Part shown: piece after piece, positions 1-9,894 of the stretch
Position numbering within the stretch: the stretch's first letter is position 1
Layout: each line of letters starts with the position of its first letter
DNA from: Providencia hangzhouensis
Lineage (GTDB): Bacteria; Pseudomonadota; Gammaproteobacteria; Enterobacterales; Enterobacteriaceae
DNA length: 64,000 bases
Assembly (NCBI RefSeq): GCF_029193595.2
Contig: NZ_CP135052.1
Location: 1,984,001 to 2,048,000, forward strand
Direction of reading: 5' to 3'
Program-made: the position numbers and the translations under genes
Notes under the pieces: model-generated
Databases searched by the model: none
Seen by the model: the letters and a program-made list of their open reading frames with translations, nothing else
What the model was told of the DNA's origin: nothing

Positions 1-684
1 CAATACCGTTACCTCGCGGTCGAATACTTATTAATTGCGGTGCTCAATAGTTGTGACAGCATGTTTGTCACAGAATCATTGGACTTAGGCACGACACATT
101 ATTTAGATATTCCTCATGCAGATATTGTCGCACGTATTGATTTAACCGAATGGGAGACCAATCCTGAGTCAAAACGCTATTTAACTTTCTTAAAAGGTAG
201 AGTAGGGCGGAAAGTTTCTGATTTCTTTATGGATTTTCTGGCTGCATCTGAAGGGTTAAACGCAAAAGTTCAGAATAAAGGCTTGGTTCAGGCACTTGAT
301 GATTTTTGTGACAATGCACAAATGGACAAAAATACGCGCCAAGCTTATCGCCAGCAAGTACATAGTTATTGCACAGAACAATTACAGTCTGGAGAGGAAA
401 TTGAGCTGCAGGCGTTGGCAAAAGAGCTGCCAATGGTTGAAGAACAAAGCTTTGACGATTTCGCTCGCCAAAATGATTATCAACTCGAAGAAAGTTTCCC
501 TGCCGATAGAGGAACGTTAAAGCAATTAACGAAGTTTTCGGGGAGTGGTGGCGGGATCACGATTAGCTTTGATGCGATGCTCATGGGGGAGCGTATCTTT
601 TGGGACCCTGTCACTGATACGTTAACCATTCGTGGCACACCACCTAATTTGCGTGATCAATTACAACGCCGTGGTACTAAATAG
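1..684 (+). CDS. yejK: Nucleoid-associated protein YejK (NdpA), 5' end missing
   Basis: The reading frame is open from base 1, so the N-terminal part lies outside the window. About 227 C-terminal residues remain of a protein that is about 335 residues in E. coli. YejK/NdpA is an abundant nucleoid-associated protein of gammaproteobacteria; its precise role is not settled. The visible part matches the family in residues such as the IDLTEW stretch and the C-terminal ITISFDA segment. It converges on rplY across a perfect hairpin, as expected for the yejK-rplY-radD-rsuA-bcr-yejG block known from E. coli. That synteny supports the call more than any single motif. Confidence 0.9.
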   Translation, partial: QYRYLAVEYLLIAVLNSCDSMFVTESLDLGTTHYLDIPHADIVARIDLTEWETNPESKRYLTFLKGRVGRKVSDFFMDFLAASEGLNAKVQNKGLVQALDDFCDNAQMDKNTRQAYRQQVHSYCTEQLQSGEEIELQALAKELPMVEEQSFDDFARQNDYQLEESFPADRGTLKQLTKFSGSGGGITISFDAMLMGERIFWDPVTDTLTIRGTPPNLRDQLQRRGTK

Positions 685-710
685 GTTGTGGTGTTGAAGA
701 GGTAGAAATA

Positions 711-736
711 AATAACGCCGCAATTGCGGCGTTATT
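711..736. terminator. Bidirectional terminator between yejK and rplY
   Basis: Perfect 11-bp inverted repeat (AATAACGCCGC, loop AATT, then its complement) between two convergent genes. It ends in T-rich sequence on both strands, so it can serve both. Confidence 0.8.
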
Positions 737-781
737 TACTCGGCGTCCCGAAAATTTCTAAAGCTCGGCTGTGGGCTTTAA

Positions 782-1063
782 TTAAGCGCGCAGGAAGTCA
801 ATGTGCGTCACTTTTGGCTTAAATGGGTGACGTTGAACAGCCTGAACTTTTACTTTTGTTTCTTTACCATCGATAACCAGATTCAGAACTTCGTAAAATT
901 CTGCTTTGCTTTCTTGGTTGATGATTTCATCGTGGTTAAGAGTTACAGAGATAGCTTCTTGGTTGCCACCGTAAACGATAGCTGGAAGCTGGTTATCTCT
1001 GCGCAGGCGGCGGCTCGCACCCTTACCCTGCTCTTTACGTTCAATTGCATTGATAGTTAACAT
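782..1063 (-). CDS. rplY: 50S ribosomal protein L25
   Basis: 93 residues, the short single-domain enterobacterial form of L25 (94 in E. coli), which binds 5S rRNA in the large subunit. The N-terminal [13 protein letters not shown] segment and the C-terminal [17 protein letters not shown] segment are characteristic. The gene lies between yejK (convergent) and radD (same strand, 165 bp upstream). A hairpin in its leader may mediate autoregulation (see 1096-1121). Nothing about the protein is unusual. Confidence 0.97.
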   Translation of the reverse strand: MLTINAIERKEQGKGASRRLRRDNQLPAIVYGGNQEAISVTLNHDEIINQESKAEFYEVLNLVIDGKETKVKVQAVQRHPFKPKVTHIDFLRA

Positions 1064-1095
1064 TACTATTTCTCTATAAAAAGAAAATATAAATT

Positions 1096-1121
1096 CCTGC
1101 TACAGGCGACCCAGCAGCAGG
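1096..1121 (-). promoter_or_regulatory. Hairpin in the rplY leader, possible L25 autoregulatory element
   Basis: On the rplY strand the leader carries CCTGCT and AGCAGG arms around a GC-rich loop, about 33 bases before the start codon. Structured L25 leaders have been proposed in gammaproteobacteria. Assigning this hairpin to that class is inference from position and shape. Confidence 0.4.
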
Positions 1122-1228
1122 TTCGAGATTTGGCCTAGGATAATCCATTCAGAGAACAAGATATCGGAAGGCGGGCGGCATTTTAACGAAAAATCGGCCA
1201 TCCAGCAATCATTATGATCATTTTCGCG

Positions 1229-2986
1229 TTATGACAGGGGAGCAGCAACGCGAAAACGCCCTTGATAATCGAAGATTTTCTCTCGAATTTCCCAAAAGCG
1301 TTCTTTTTTGCGCGCGACAATAAATTGGGGATATCGTAATAAAGATTGTTGCACTAATATATCATTTGCATTATTCCACTTAAACGGAACACCTGGGGCA
1401 CGCTGATGCTCACGTAAAAAACGATATTCGAACACGCGTTTTTGTGCGGGTGTGGCTAGGCGAAAACGTTCTGAAACACAGGTTCCATCTTCATCATAAT
1501 AATTGATTTTAATCCATTCACCTTTGTTATCACTCCCTGTAATGAATTGCATACCACCACAACGAATAATTAACGCATCTTTGAGTTTTAAGGCGGCTTT
1601 TAGCATATCGTCAGGGTCGGTAAGCACTTCTTGGCATTTTTGACAGCGACGAGCCGCTATATCATTTTCTGCACCACAGTGTGGACATTGTTTAAAGCGA
1701 AAACGAAATTCACATTGTTTTTTCTGCTTATTTTCATCTTCTTCCCAGCCTTGGCAGCGCCGGCCGTAATGTTCAATAATTTGCCCATCAGAGGTACATT
1801 TTCCCCAAAAAATATTCGCAAATTGGCATAATGGGCAAAAAACTTGCACAGGCACACTGGTTGAATTTGGTTGACTTGACCCCACTTCAGGCCGAAATAA
1901 ATCGTGTGGATTACCTGCGTAATCTAAGATTAAACAGCGTGTTTTTCCCTCATAAAGGCGTAATCCTCGGCCAACAATTTGTTGGTATAAGCTGACTGAC
2001 TCTGTTGGCCGCAAAATAGCAATCACGTCGACATGAGGTGCATCAAACCCTGTTGTTAATACTGAAACGTTAACGAGATAATGTAATTCTTTATTTTTAA
2101 ATTGCTTAATAATTGCTTGCCTATCAATTGCTGGGGTTTCAGCCGTCACTAATGCCGCACTATTCTTCGGTAGATAACTCAGAATTTCTTTGGCATGCTC
2201 GACCGTCGCAGCAAAGATCATGCAGCCTTGTAACGGTGTTGCATATTCAATAACTTGCTCAATAATTTTAGGCGTAATGCGTTGTTGTTTTTTTAATGAC
2301 AAATTAAGTTCTTGTTCGTTAAAAATACCCGATGATGTTAGTGAAACTTGGCTAAAATCATATTGTAAAACAGGCATGTCTAAGCGTTCAGGTGGAACTA
2401 AGAATTTGTTTTTAATCATATAGTGTAGGGGGAGTTCATAAATACACTCTCGGAAAAAACAATTTTCATCACCACGTACCATGCCATGGTAATGGTATTG
2501 GTAAATCCAGCCACTGTTGAGGCGGTAAGGGGTGGCTGTTAATCCTAAAATACGTAATGAAGGGTTATTAGCTTGTAAAACTTGAATAATTTGTTGGTAT
2601 TGGCTCTTATCATTCAAACTTATACGGTGACACTCATCAATAATTACTAGGGAAAAATGTGCGTCAAATGCCTTAAGATTGCGAGCAACAGATTGCACAC
2701 TACCGAAAACCACTTTGCTTTGAGATTCTTTGCGGTTCAGGCCAGCGGCAAATATATCGGCTTGTAGGCCATATGCGAGGTACTTAGCATGGTTCTGCTC
2801 AACTAATTCTTTCACATGGGCTAATACCAACACTCGCCCGCGAGCAAGCCGAGCCAATTCGGCAATCACTAAGCTTTTACCTGCTCCTGTTGGTAAGACA
2901 ATCACGGCAGGGGCAGTCTGCTTGCGGAAATAATCAACCGTCGCATTGACAGCTTCTTGTTGGTAAGGGCGTAATACAAAAGGCAT
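1229..2986 (-). CDS. radD: DNA repair helicase-like protein RadD (YejH)
   Basis: 585 residues, against 586 in E. coli. Superfamily 2 helicase: Walker A PTGAGKS at residues 32-38, Walker B DECH at 117-120, followed by a helicase C-terminal domain with the QIVGRGLR motif VI. A cysteine-rich zinc-binding region follows (CPLC, later CPHC and CQKC). RadD takes part in double-strand-break repair and interacts with the single-strand-binding protein in E. coli. It sits divergently from rsuA with 223 bp between start codons, the conserved arrangement. Confidence 0.95.
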   Translation of the reverse strand: MPFVLRPYQQEAVNATVDYFRKQTAPAVIVLPTGAGKSLVIAELARLARGRVLVLAHVKELVEQNHAKYLAYGLQADIFAAGLNRKESQSKVVFGSVQSVARNLKAFDAHFSLVIIDECHRISLNDKSQYQQIIQVLQANNPSLRILGLTATPYRLNSGWIYQYHYHGMVRGDENCFFRECIYELPLHYMIKNKFLVPPERLDMPVLQYDFSQVSLTSSGIFNEQELNLSLKKQQRITPKIIEQVIEYATPLQGCMIFAATVEHAKEILSYLPKNSAALVTAETPAIDRQAIIKQFKNKELHYLVNVSVLTTGFDAPHVDVIAILRPTESVSLYQQIVGRGLRLYEGKTRCLILDYAGNPHDLFRPEVGSSQPNSTSVPVQVFCPLCQFANIFWGKCTSDGQIIEHYGRRCQGWEEDENKQKKQCEFRFRFKQCPHCGAENDIAARRCQKCQEVLTDPDDMLKAALKLKDALIIRCGGMQFITGSDNKGEWIKINYYDEDGTCVSERFRLATPAQKRVFEYRFLREHQRAPGVPFKWNNANDILVQQSLLRYPQFIVARKKERFWEIREKIFDYQGRFRVAAPLS

Positions 2987-3209
2987 ATTATTCAGTATTA
3001 TGTAATTAAATCAGGTGAATGACGTTAAATTTAATTTAAAACGATGACTCTGTCTAAAGATGTAAGTTGCTGCGGTGAAACTATCACTTCACAGGGGTTA
3101 TTGTTATAATGAATTATGTGATAGCAATCACAACAACCTTTCACTCTATATTCTGACAGTTGAGCGTTATTGTACGCTTCGCTGGCATTCCATCAAGTTA
3201 AGAGAATCT

Positions 3210-3917
3210 ATGCGACTGGATAAATTTTTGTCCCAGCAATTAGGGATAAGCCGAAGTTTGGTAGCGCGAGAATTGCGCGCAGGGCTCGTAACGGTTGATG
3301 ATGAAATCGTTAAGTCAGGGGCCTTTCAAGTTACGATTGATCATGAAGTCGCTTATGATGGTAATGTCCTCGTGCAAGTTACTGGGCCGCGTTATTTTAT
3401 GTTACATAAGCCACAAGGCTATATTTGCTCAACAGATGACCCAACACATCCAACAATTCTTTTTTTTATTGATGAGCCTCTCGCACAAAAACTGCATTCA
3501 GCAGGGCGTTTAGATATCGATACAACGGGGCTTGTCTTATTAACTGATGATGGTCAGTGGTCACATCGCATTACTTCACCGAAGCATCATTGTGAAAAAA
3601 CATACCGAGTTCAATTGAGTGACGATATCGCCAATGATGTTGCCGAGCAGTTTACTCAGGGCGTTATGCTTAACGGGGAAAAACACCTAACTAAACCAGC
3701 AAAACTGGAAATTATCAGCCCTAGAGATGTCAGGTTGACGATTAGTGAAGGGCGTTATCATCAAGTGAAACGCATGTTTGCTGCGGTGGGGAACCATGTT
3801 TGTGGGTTACACCGTGAACGCGTTGGTGAAATTTGGCTCGATGAGACTCTTGAGCCCGGAGAATACCGTCCACTGACGGAAGAAGAGATCAACAGTATTA
3901 ACGTACCACGTAAATAA
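3210..3917 (+). CDS. rsuA: 16S rRNA pseudouridine(516) synthase
   Basis: 235 residues from the chosen start (231 in E. coli). An N-terminal S4 RNA-binding domain ([11 protein letters not shown]) precedes the pseudouridine synthase domain, whose [10 protein letters not shown] motif carries the catalytic aspartate. RsuA makes pseudouridine 516 in 16S rRNA. The frame is open further upstream to 3075, but the start at 3210 is preceded by AAGAGA and matches the family N-terminus MRLDKF, so I prefer it. bcr follows 18 bp downstream and is probably cotranscribed, as in E. coli. Confidence 0.96.
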   Translation: MRLDKFLSQQLGISRSLVARELRAGLVTVDDEIVKSGAFQVTIDHEVAYDGNVLVQVTGPRYFMLHKPQGYICSTDDPTHPTILFFIDEPLAQKLHSAGRLDIDTTGLVLLTDDGQWSHRITSPKHHCEKTYRVQLSDDIANDVAEQFTQGVMLNGEKHLTKPAKLEIISPRDVRLTISEGRYHQVKRMFAAVGNHVCGLHRERVGEIWLDETLEPGEYRPLTEEEINSINVPRK

Positions 3918-3935
3918 ATAGCAGGAGTTTAAAGA

Positions 3936-5120
3936 GTGCAACAGCAGCGTTCATCCTATTTGGGGCTGATACTAATTCTAGGTTTATTATCGATGTTAAT
4001 GCCGTTGGCCATCGACATGTACCTGCCAAGCTTCCCGACGATGATGCATTATTTTAATGTAGATGAAGGGCGCATTCAAATGACGCTCAATAGCTACATT
4101 TTTGGTTTTGCTATAGGGCAATTATTTTATGGGCCGATGGCAGATAGCATTGGTCGTAAACCTGTTATCTTGGGTGGAGTCGTTGTTTTTGCAATTGCTT
4201 CAGCGGCTTGTGCTATCACTGAATCGATTGACTCACTGATTTGGTTGCGTTTTTTACATGGTTTTGCCGCGGCAGCTGCAAGTGTTGTGATTAATGCACT
4301 TATGCGGGATATGTTTACCCGTGATGAATTCTCAAGAAGTATGTCTTTTGTTGTCTTAGTGATGACAATCGCACCGTTATTAGCCCCTATTTTAGGGGGA
4401 GAGCTAATGCGCTGGTTCTCATGGCATGCAATTTTTTGGAGCATCGCTATTGCTGCGGTTATCGCCGTTATTTTAGTGAGCTGTTTTGTGCGGGAAACAC
4501 TCCCCGTTGCCAAAAGGCAAAAATTTCATGTTGGAACAACATTAAGGCAATTTGCGACTTTATTTAGAGCAAAACAAGTATTGTTCTATATATTAGCGAG
4601 CTCATTTTCCTTTGCAGGGATGTTTTCGTTCTTAAATGCAGGCGCTTTTGTGTATATCGATTTAAATGGGGTATCTCCACAGAATTTCGGCTACTATTTT
4701 GGTATCAATATCATCTTCCTGTTTATTATGACGACCATTAATAGCCGTTATGTAAGGCATTTCGGCGCGGAGAAAATGCTTTACTTTGGTATTATTATCC
4801 AATTTGTGATGGGCGTGTGGTTGCTTGTTACAACGGCATTTGCATTAGATTTTTGGACATTGGTTATCGGTGTTGCAGTCTATGTTAGTGGAATAGCGAT
4901 GATCACTTCTAACGCAATGGCAGTGATCTTGGATAATTATCCACATATTGCAGGAACCGTTTCTTCATTGGCAGGAACAATAAGGTTTTCAATTGGCGCA
5001 CTCGTTGGAACTTTGTTATCACTAATACCTGCTCAGAGCGCATGGCCAATGGTCGGCTCTATGGTTGCTTGCGTGGCGCTCTCGATGTTATTTGTTTTAC
5101 TAGCTAAAAAAACAAAATAA
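3936..5120 (+). CDS. bcr: Bcr/CflA family multidrug efflux MFS transporter
   Basis: 394 residues with the 12-segment major facilitator layout. It has the loop motif GPMADSIGRKPV between helices 2 and 3 and the helix-5 segment TIAPLLAPILGG typical of drug:H+ antiporters of this subfamily. In E. coli, Bcr exports bicyclomycin and sulfonamides and can export cysteine. The start is GTG, with AGGAG 8 bases upstream. It follows rsuA in the same orientation. The substrate in this organism is not visible from sequence. Confidence 0.93.
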   Translation: MQQQRSSYLGLILILGLLSMLMPLAIDMYLPSFPTMMHYFNVDEGRIQMTLNSYIFGFAIGQLFYGPMADSIGRKPVILGGVVVFAIASAACAITESIDSLIWLRFLHGFAAAAASVVINALMRDMFTRDEFSRSMSFVVLVMTIAPLLAPILGGELMRWFSWHAIFWSIAIAAVIAVILVSCFVRETLPVAKRQKFHVGTTLRQFATLFRAKQVLFYILASSFSFAGMFSFLNAGAFVYIDLNGVSPQNFGYYFGINIIFLFIMTTINSRYVRHFGAEKMLYFGIIIQFVMGVWLLVTTAFALDFWTLVIGVAVYVSGIAMITSNAMAVILDNYPHIAGTVSSLAGTIRFSIGALVGTLLSLIPAQSAWPMVGSMVACVALSMLFVLLAKKTK

Positions 5121-5749
5121 ATCATATGTTTTCAAGTTTCATGGATGAAACTGAGAACACTCAATTCTCTTCTTCATTATTTATAACGGACTAATCAAAG
5201 TTTGTTCTAGTTACTTTCCCATATAATTCATTTATCTATTAGAGATAAAAGTGATTGCTCGATAAAATCGAGTGATAACGCAGTGGTATTAATAATCTTT
5301 AGTGAAAAATGATCTAAATCAATTATCATTACAGCCGAATTTGTTAAATTTATGTTTTGTGATTTGATATGCATTGCAACATTATTCATTAATAAAAATT
5401 TGGATTTACTTCAAAAATAAACTGTTCTTTACTATTTTCTTTTCACAAATGTAAAAAAAAGTTAAGTGTTTTATGCAAGATGTTAGGATGTAGCGATCAA
5501 AATTAGTTTATATTTTAATATATTTGCTATTAAAATGAATATGCAATGATTTATGTCACAAAAATTTAACGACATTTTGTTTTTTTAATGTTATATTTAA
5601 GATTCGATATTTAACATTCATGTTACTTTTTGGATAACTTAAAGTTCGGTTTGAACGATGAATGAGTGGCTTAAGCCTATGTTAGGTCAAGTAAGAAATT
5701 AAATATCAATACTTGGCAAAATACTAAAATGTATCAATAGGATATCTTT
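5121..5749. other. 629-bp AT-rich intergenic region, no gene seen
   Basis: Between bcr and yejG. It contains an 8-bp hairpin just after bcr (5135-5152, AGTTTCAT and its complement, no T-tract) and a 6-bp hairpin at 5258-5272 (CTCGAT and its complement). No ORF above about 40 codons with a plausible ribosome site was found. It presumably carries the yejG promoter. Confidence 0.6.
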
Positions 5750-6091
5750 GTGGAAAAATTAGGTCTTTCGGTGGTGCACAGGCTACCGCAAAGCTACCGC
5801 TGGTTATCAGGCAAAATAGGTACGGATGTTGAAGTTGTTCCTATGAATGATGCCGATAGCGATAAGCTTGTGGGGCTGAAATTACTTAGCCATGACTGTG
5901 CGACAGATTGTATTGCAATGCAACAATTGTCTGAATCATTATCAGATATGCAGATTGCCAACGCGATCTTAGAGTGGCAAAAAGAAATTTGCCTATTTAT
6001 TCATGCTAATGATGAGTTGGCAGCTATGTGCCGTTTAAAAGCCTCTGGCGTTGCTATTGCAGAACTTTCTTCTGGTTTTTATAGTGCTTAG
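5750..6091 (+). CDS. yejG: YejG family protein
   Basis: 113 residues (114 in E. coli). The N-terminal segment VHRLPQSYRW, the internal LKLLS and the C-terminal MCRLKASGVAIAE match YejG. YejG is a small enterobacterial protein reported to influence aminoglycoside susceptibility; its molecular function is unknown. No signal peptide or membrane segment is visible. GTG start with AGGAT about 7 bases upstream. The gene is separated from bcr by 629 bp, so it probably has its own promoter. Confidence 0.92.
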   Translation: MEKLGLSVVHRLPQSYRWLSGKIGTDVEVVPMNDADSDKLVGLKLLSHDCATDCIAMQQLSESLSDMQIANAILEWQKEICLFIHANDELAAMCRLKASGVAIAELSSGFYSA

Positions 6092-6283
6092 TTTTGAGTA
6101 TATTTAATATTTTATTAGTTGTTATAGTGGCTTGATTACTGATTATTATTTTAGTTACAGGTTTTATTCGGTTACGTGTTTAAAGCTTGTTTTTGAATGA
6201 GTATTATCGCGAGGTGGGCTTGGTGTTTTAGTTGTTTTTTACCTAAAAATCAAATAGCTATCACTAAGTTTAGTCAAAAAATT

Positions 6284-6326
6284 CCCAATAAAAAAGCTTC
6301 CATCAAATGGAAGCTTTTTTATTGGG
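6284..6326. terminator. Bidirectional terminator between yejG and mepS
   Basis: Long, nearly perfect inverted repeat: CCCAATAAAAAAGCTTCCAT on one side and its complement on the other, with a loop of three bases. The A/T runs inside the stem give a T-tract in both directions. Confidence 0.9.
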
Positions 6327-6351
6327 AAGGGATATAGGATATTATAAAAAC

Positions 6352-6936
6352 TTATGAGCCATTAATAATGCGCCTGCTGGCATAATATCTTTTGCTCCAG
6401 TATGAGTTAGTCATTTCAGAAACGATAACACCACTACTGGTTGATGCATGGACAAATTTTTGGTCACCAATATAGATGCCAACATGCTTCATAGTACGGC
6501 CTGTTTTAAATAAAACAATATCACCGACTTTTAGATTATTACGTTTTACGCTTTTGCCGGAGGATTCTTGTTCAGAGGTCGTACGAGGGAGTTCAACACC
6601 AAATTGTTCAAGAAATGTTCTCTGTACGAAACTTGAGCAATCAACACCTTTCTTTGTTGTGCCACCAAGACGATAAGCTACGCCTTTCCAGCTTGCGTAT
6701 TGATCCATTATTTTAGATTTGGTATCAACACTTTGTACTAACTCTTCGAATTCATCTTGAGATGCCATCGTCAGCGAGTCACCCGCAGAACCATTTAGCA
6801 TACGAGTATCTGATTTAGCAGTATATTGTGTGTTTTTAGCTGACTTTGGGTTGGTACATGCTGTGAGCGTTACGGCGATTGCAATTGCCGGAACAATGCG
6901 CCAAGCATAGCGCTTAAGTTTTTCAGAGGTTAGCAT
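6352..6936 (-). CDS. mepS: Murein DD-endopeptidase MepS (Spr), NlpC/P60 lipoprotein
   Basis: 194 residues. The N-terminal signal ends in a lipobox (LTAC at about residues 24-27), predicting an outer-membrane lipoprotein. The C-terminal NlpC/P60 domain has the catalytic cysteine in VDCSSFVQ and the histidine in KHVGIYIG. MepS cleaves D-Ala-mDAP cross-links so new murein can be inserted. In E. coli it is degraded by the NlpI-Prc system. The call follows from domain, length and its place next to yejG. Alternative NlpC/P60 lipoproteins such as MepH are less likely given synteny. Confidence 0.93.
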   Translation of the reverse strand: MLTSEKLKRYAWRIVPAIAIAVTLTACTNPKSAKNTQYTAKSDTRMLNGSAGDSLTMASQDEFEELVQSVDTKSKIMDQYASWKGVAYRLGGTTKKGVDCSSFVQRTFLEQFGVELPRTTSEQESSGKSVKRNNLKVGDIVLFKTGRTMKHVGIYIGDQKFVHASTSSGVIVSEMTNSYWSKRYYASRRIINGS

Positions 6937-7751
6937 TCTTATATATATCCCTTACCATTTTTCTTTTTAGTACTTTATTGTGTAAAAAGACACAAAAAAA
7001 CTAAACTTATCCCTGTGAAAAACGCATTATAGATGGCAAAACTGTGTTTTTCGCAGAAAGTGTTTATCGTAGTACCACTAAACTTCGAGTGTACTAGTCA
7101 TATTTAGTGACTTATTGAGTATAGGAGATATATCAATATTTACTAAATTTACTAAGACATTCTTTACATTTTTTTGTTTAGAAGATTCAGCATCGTAGTA
7201 GTACCAAATCAAACCTTTAAGAGCATACATAAACAAAAGCAAAATGGCGAGTTAATAGGGGTGAAATTTACAAAACATTAGATAAAAGTGCCTATTTGCC
7301 ATTGGTTTATGTGACAATTGTCTACAATGAAGGATATTACTTATAAAGATGGTATTTTTAACTAGTAAAATATGAACTAAATCACACTTTTCTATGTGTT
7401 ATTTCAGTGAATTTGCATAATTAAGGAGTTTTCAAACTAGAAGTGTAAAGAAGTTTAAGTTTTTATTTAGAGGGAGTGTGTTTGTACTCAAATAAACAGC
7501 TTAATTTTTGTTAAGAAAGTCCATTAGAATAAAAAACGCTCAGAAAATAATTTAAAAAATAAAAGCACTGTATGTATATCAGTATTTTTTGGTTGTATTT
7601 ATTAGCAATTCTCCACAATATTAATATCGACTAGTGAGTAGCATTCTACCATAACCATTCATAACCAATGTATTGTTAGAGCAACTCTAATAATACGTCA
7701 ATATAACTAGATATTTAATGGTGACAGCAAAATAGGGGGCGAGGAATGTGT
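6937..7751. other. 815-bp AT-rich intergenic region upstream of mepS
   Basis: It holds the mepS promoter region. An imperfect 13-bp inverted repeat lies at 7013-7056 (CTGTGAAAAACGC and a near-complement), about 80-120 bases before the mepS start. No supported ORF on either strand. Confidence 0.6.
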
Positions 7752-8351
7752 CTATATCTTAAGATTATAGTCACGATAAAGTCGTTGTTCGAAATCAGCA
7801 AACCGGCGATTTAGGGTGGAACGAGCAATTCTAGTTGAGAAATAATCAATGGGGATTAGGTTAGATGAGCCAAGGTTATCTATAATAATAAATTGACCAT
7901 AAGGTTTATAGCCTAGTTGATAAACGATGTTATAAGTTTTGAGCGCCATCGTGGTAATAGCCTCTTTGTATATGTTCTTTTTAAATTGCTCATAAGCAAT
8001 TTTCATGTTTCTTTTATGTTTCAAAAAAACTTGTTTATTTTTTAGATAATAATCTAAAGTATTTGAAACATTTCCTGTCTTATCTTTGATTAATTGGAAT
8101 ACGTACCCTAGCCCCCGATCAGTTTGCTGGGTGCCATAGTAATGAGAAATCGTTTTTACGGTAAGATTCCTTTTATACAAGCGTTTATAATAGCGAACCT
8201 CTCTTAATGTTTCTTTATCATCTCGCCCACTTAAATGAACTTTTACGCATAGGTGATTATACTCAGGATGCTGATAACAAGCACGTTGCCTGCCTGATGC
8301 GATCAAGTTTTCAGAAGGTAATAAAATTTTTTTATCTAAGTTCATATTCAT
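7752..8351 (-). CDS. YrbL-like protein (PhoP-regulated YrbL family)
   Basis: 199 residues from ATG 8351; another ATG is at 8345. The frame also opens at TTG 8375, which has no ribosome site. The N-terminal GRQRACYQHPEYNHLCVKV segment matches the YrbL family (E. coli GRHRKCYAHPED, later CIKI). The later MALKTYNIVYQ and VIDNLGSSNLIPID-type segments fit the family's kinase-like fold. YrbL belongs to the PhoP-PhoQ regulon in enterics; its biochemical function is unknown. I saw no clear PhoP box upstream. It is flanked by long AT-rich gaps and by a lone pilin-like gene, suggesting an accessory pocket. Confidence 0.75.
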   Translation of the reverse strand: MNMNLDKKILLPSENLIASGRQRACYQHPEYNHLCVKVHLSGRDDKETLREVRYYKRLYKRNLTVKTISHYYGTQQTDRGLGYVFQLIKDKTGNVSNTLDYYLKNKQVFLKHKRNMKIAYEQFKKNIYKEAITTMALKTYNIVYQLGYKPYGQFIIIDNLGSSNLIPIDYFSTRIARSTLNRRFADFEQRLYRDYNLKI

Positions 8352-8687
8352 GATAATAAACACTTTTTTTAACAAGTTTAAGGTGTTTGATATATAGATA
8401 TACCTAAAATGGCATAGCGACGATTTTTATAAATTAATTGACCAATGCTAATAGATTATATTTATAAAGTGTTGCATTTTGTGTGGTTAATTAAGTGTGA
8501 GGCAAGTCATATATTTTGTTTTGATAAATAATAAAACAAAAAATAAAAAACTACGGCTATAAATGAAATTATTAATATCCCTTTGGAATTAGTATGTCGT
8601 CCTCAGGCAATTCAGCCAAATAAATACTTTAACTGTAAATAAATTACAGGAAGTGACGATAACATAATTTTAAACGGGAATTTCGTT
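8352..8687. other. AT-rich divergent promoter region
   Basis: 336 bp between the YrbL-like gene and the divergent pilin-like gene, so it must contain both promoters. A run of A/T-only sequence surrounds 8520-8560. No operator could be recognised with confidence. Confidence 0.5.
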
Positions 8688-9032
8688 ATGAATAGCTCAG
8701 TAAAAAAAATGGTAATGGCTTTTTTAGCAGTAACAGCATTGAACTCAAGCTTTTCAGTATTTGCATCTGAAAACAGTGAGGTAAAACGCAGCAATACAGG
8801 CGTTATTCGATTTACTGGAGCTATTGTAGCAGCGCCTTGTATTGTCGAAGCCAATGCGAATAAAGTAGAAACCAAATGCTGGAATGATAGTGGTAAATTG
8901 GAAACCGCATCTGCAGATATTCGTAAACTAAAGAATCAAGAAATGTTGCTTCCGAATCAAAAAGGTACTCAACAATTCAACTGGATTAATAAAGATAAAA
9001 CCCTAGGTATTTACACAATAAAATACGATTAA
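8688..9032 (+). CDS. Small secreted pilin-like protein of unknown function
   Basis: 114 residues with a Sec signal peptide (lysines, then MAFLAVTALNSSFSVFA, cleavage after about residue 26). The next part, GVIRFTGAIVAAPCIVEA, resembles the start of chaperone-usher pilins, where a G-x-I-x-F-x-G-x-I-x-x-x-x-C pattern carries the first disulfide cysteine. A second cysteine follows in TKCWND. The protein is roughly 50-60 residues shorter than a normal pilin, and its C-terminus (IYTIKYD) could be a final strand. No chaperone or usher gene is nearby. It could be a stand-alone periplasmic protein or a shortened orphan subunit. Confidence 0.6.
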   Translation: MNSSVKKMVMAFLAVTALNSSFSVFASENSEVKRSNTGVIRFTGAIVAAPCIVEANANKVETKCWNDSGKLETASADIRKLKNQEMLLPNQKGTQQFNWINKDKTLGIYTIKYD

Positions 9033-9102
9033 TTTTGAGACGAACACAAATTGAATATAGCAAACTAAGATGAGAAGGTATGCAATGTTTAATTTTAATG
9101 AC

Positions 9103-9135
9103 ATATGCCTATGAACAATAAATTCATAGGCATAT
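9103..9135. terminator. Terminator-like hairpin between the pilin-like gene and yeiP
   Basis: Perfect 13-bp inverted repeat (ATATGCCTATGAA, 7-base loop, complement) between convergent genes. No long T-tract, so strength is uncertain. Confidence 0.6.
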
Positions 9136-9168
9136 AAAGGCTTATTTCTTTCAAATCAAAAGCAGAAA

Positions 9169-9741
9169 TTAATCACAACGGCCCATATAACGACGCTCAG
9201 CGATATGAATACGAATTTTTTCACCGGTTGTTAAATATTCAGGAACTTGAACTGTTAACCCTGTAGCCATCGTTGCAGGCTTAGTTCGTGCGCTAGCCGA
9301 AGCCCCTTTAATTGCTGGGGTTGTCTCAATAATGACCATATCAACCGTTTGCGGTAACTCTAAAGCAAGAACTTGCCCATCCATTGTTAACACTTGCATT
9401 CCTGGTAACCCTTCTTCAGGAATGAAAAGTAATTCTTCTTCAATATCGGCTTTTTTGAAAAGGTAGGGAGTATAGTCTTCATTGTCCATAAAGACATATT
9501 CATCACCATCAATATAAGAAAAGCTCACTCCACGACGGGTTAGGGAAATTGTTTCTAAAATATCATCGCCTTTGAAACGCTCTTCAACTTTCTGGCCCGT
9601 TTTGATATCAGTAAAGCGCATTTTATATAATGTACTCGCTCCACGAGCACTAGGTGCTTGAATATCAATGTCTTTTACAAGTAATAATTTGCCATTGTAG
9701 TTAATTGCTAAACCACGTTTGATTTCGTTGGCCTTGGCCAT
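9169..9741 (-). CDS. yeiP: Elongation factor P-like protein YeiP
   Basis: 190 residues, the same as E. coli YeiP. It has an N-terminal KOW-like EF-P domain ([25 protein letters not shown]) and two OB domains, ending in the EF-P C-terminal motif around [17 protein letters not shown]. YeiP (EfpL) is the EF-P paralogue of gammaproteobacteria. It has arginine-type loop chemistry rather than the modified lysine of EF-P, and acts on stalled ribosomes. A clear AAGAAGG ribosome site precedes the start. It is transcribed away from mtr's downstream hairpin, as a single gene. Confidence 0.95.
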   Translation of the reverse strand: MAKANEIKRGLAINYNGKLLLVKDIDIQAPSARGASTLYKMRFTDIKTGQKVEERFKGDDILETISLTRRGVSFSYIDGDEYVFMDNEDYTPYLFKKADIEEELLFIPEEGLPGMQVLTMDGQVLALELPQTVDMVIIETTPAIKGASASARTKPATMATGLTVQVPEYLTTGEKIRIHIAERRYMGRCD

Positions 9742-9852
9742 AAATAACCTTCTTTAGGGTTGTCAAAAAGAGTGCGACAAAATTACTCGCAGATAAAGAA
9801 TTAGGCAAGATGCTGAAGTCAATTTTCAGTGAAAAATTTTTAGGTGACATAT

Positions 9853-9888
9853 CAGTGTGGATATAACCAGAGGGCGATATCCACACTG
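9853..9888 (-). terminator. Terminator-like hairpin after mtr
   Basis: Perfect 12-bp inverted repeat (CAGTGTGGATAT and complement, 12-base loop) seven bases downstream of the mtr stop on the minus strand. No long T-tract. Confidence 0.6.
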
Positions 9889-9894
9889 AAAGGG

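Noticed and set aside
4127..4513. 128-codon minus-strand frame inside bcr
   Set aside because: Antisense to a conserved transporter gene, no ribosome site or domain.
5309..5335. Possible Fur-like sequence in the bcr-yejG gap
   Set aside because: Only one half resembles the consensus, and neither neighbour is an iron gene.
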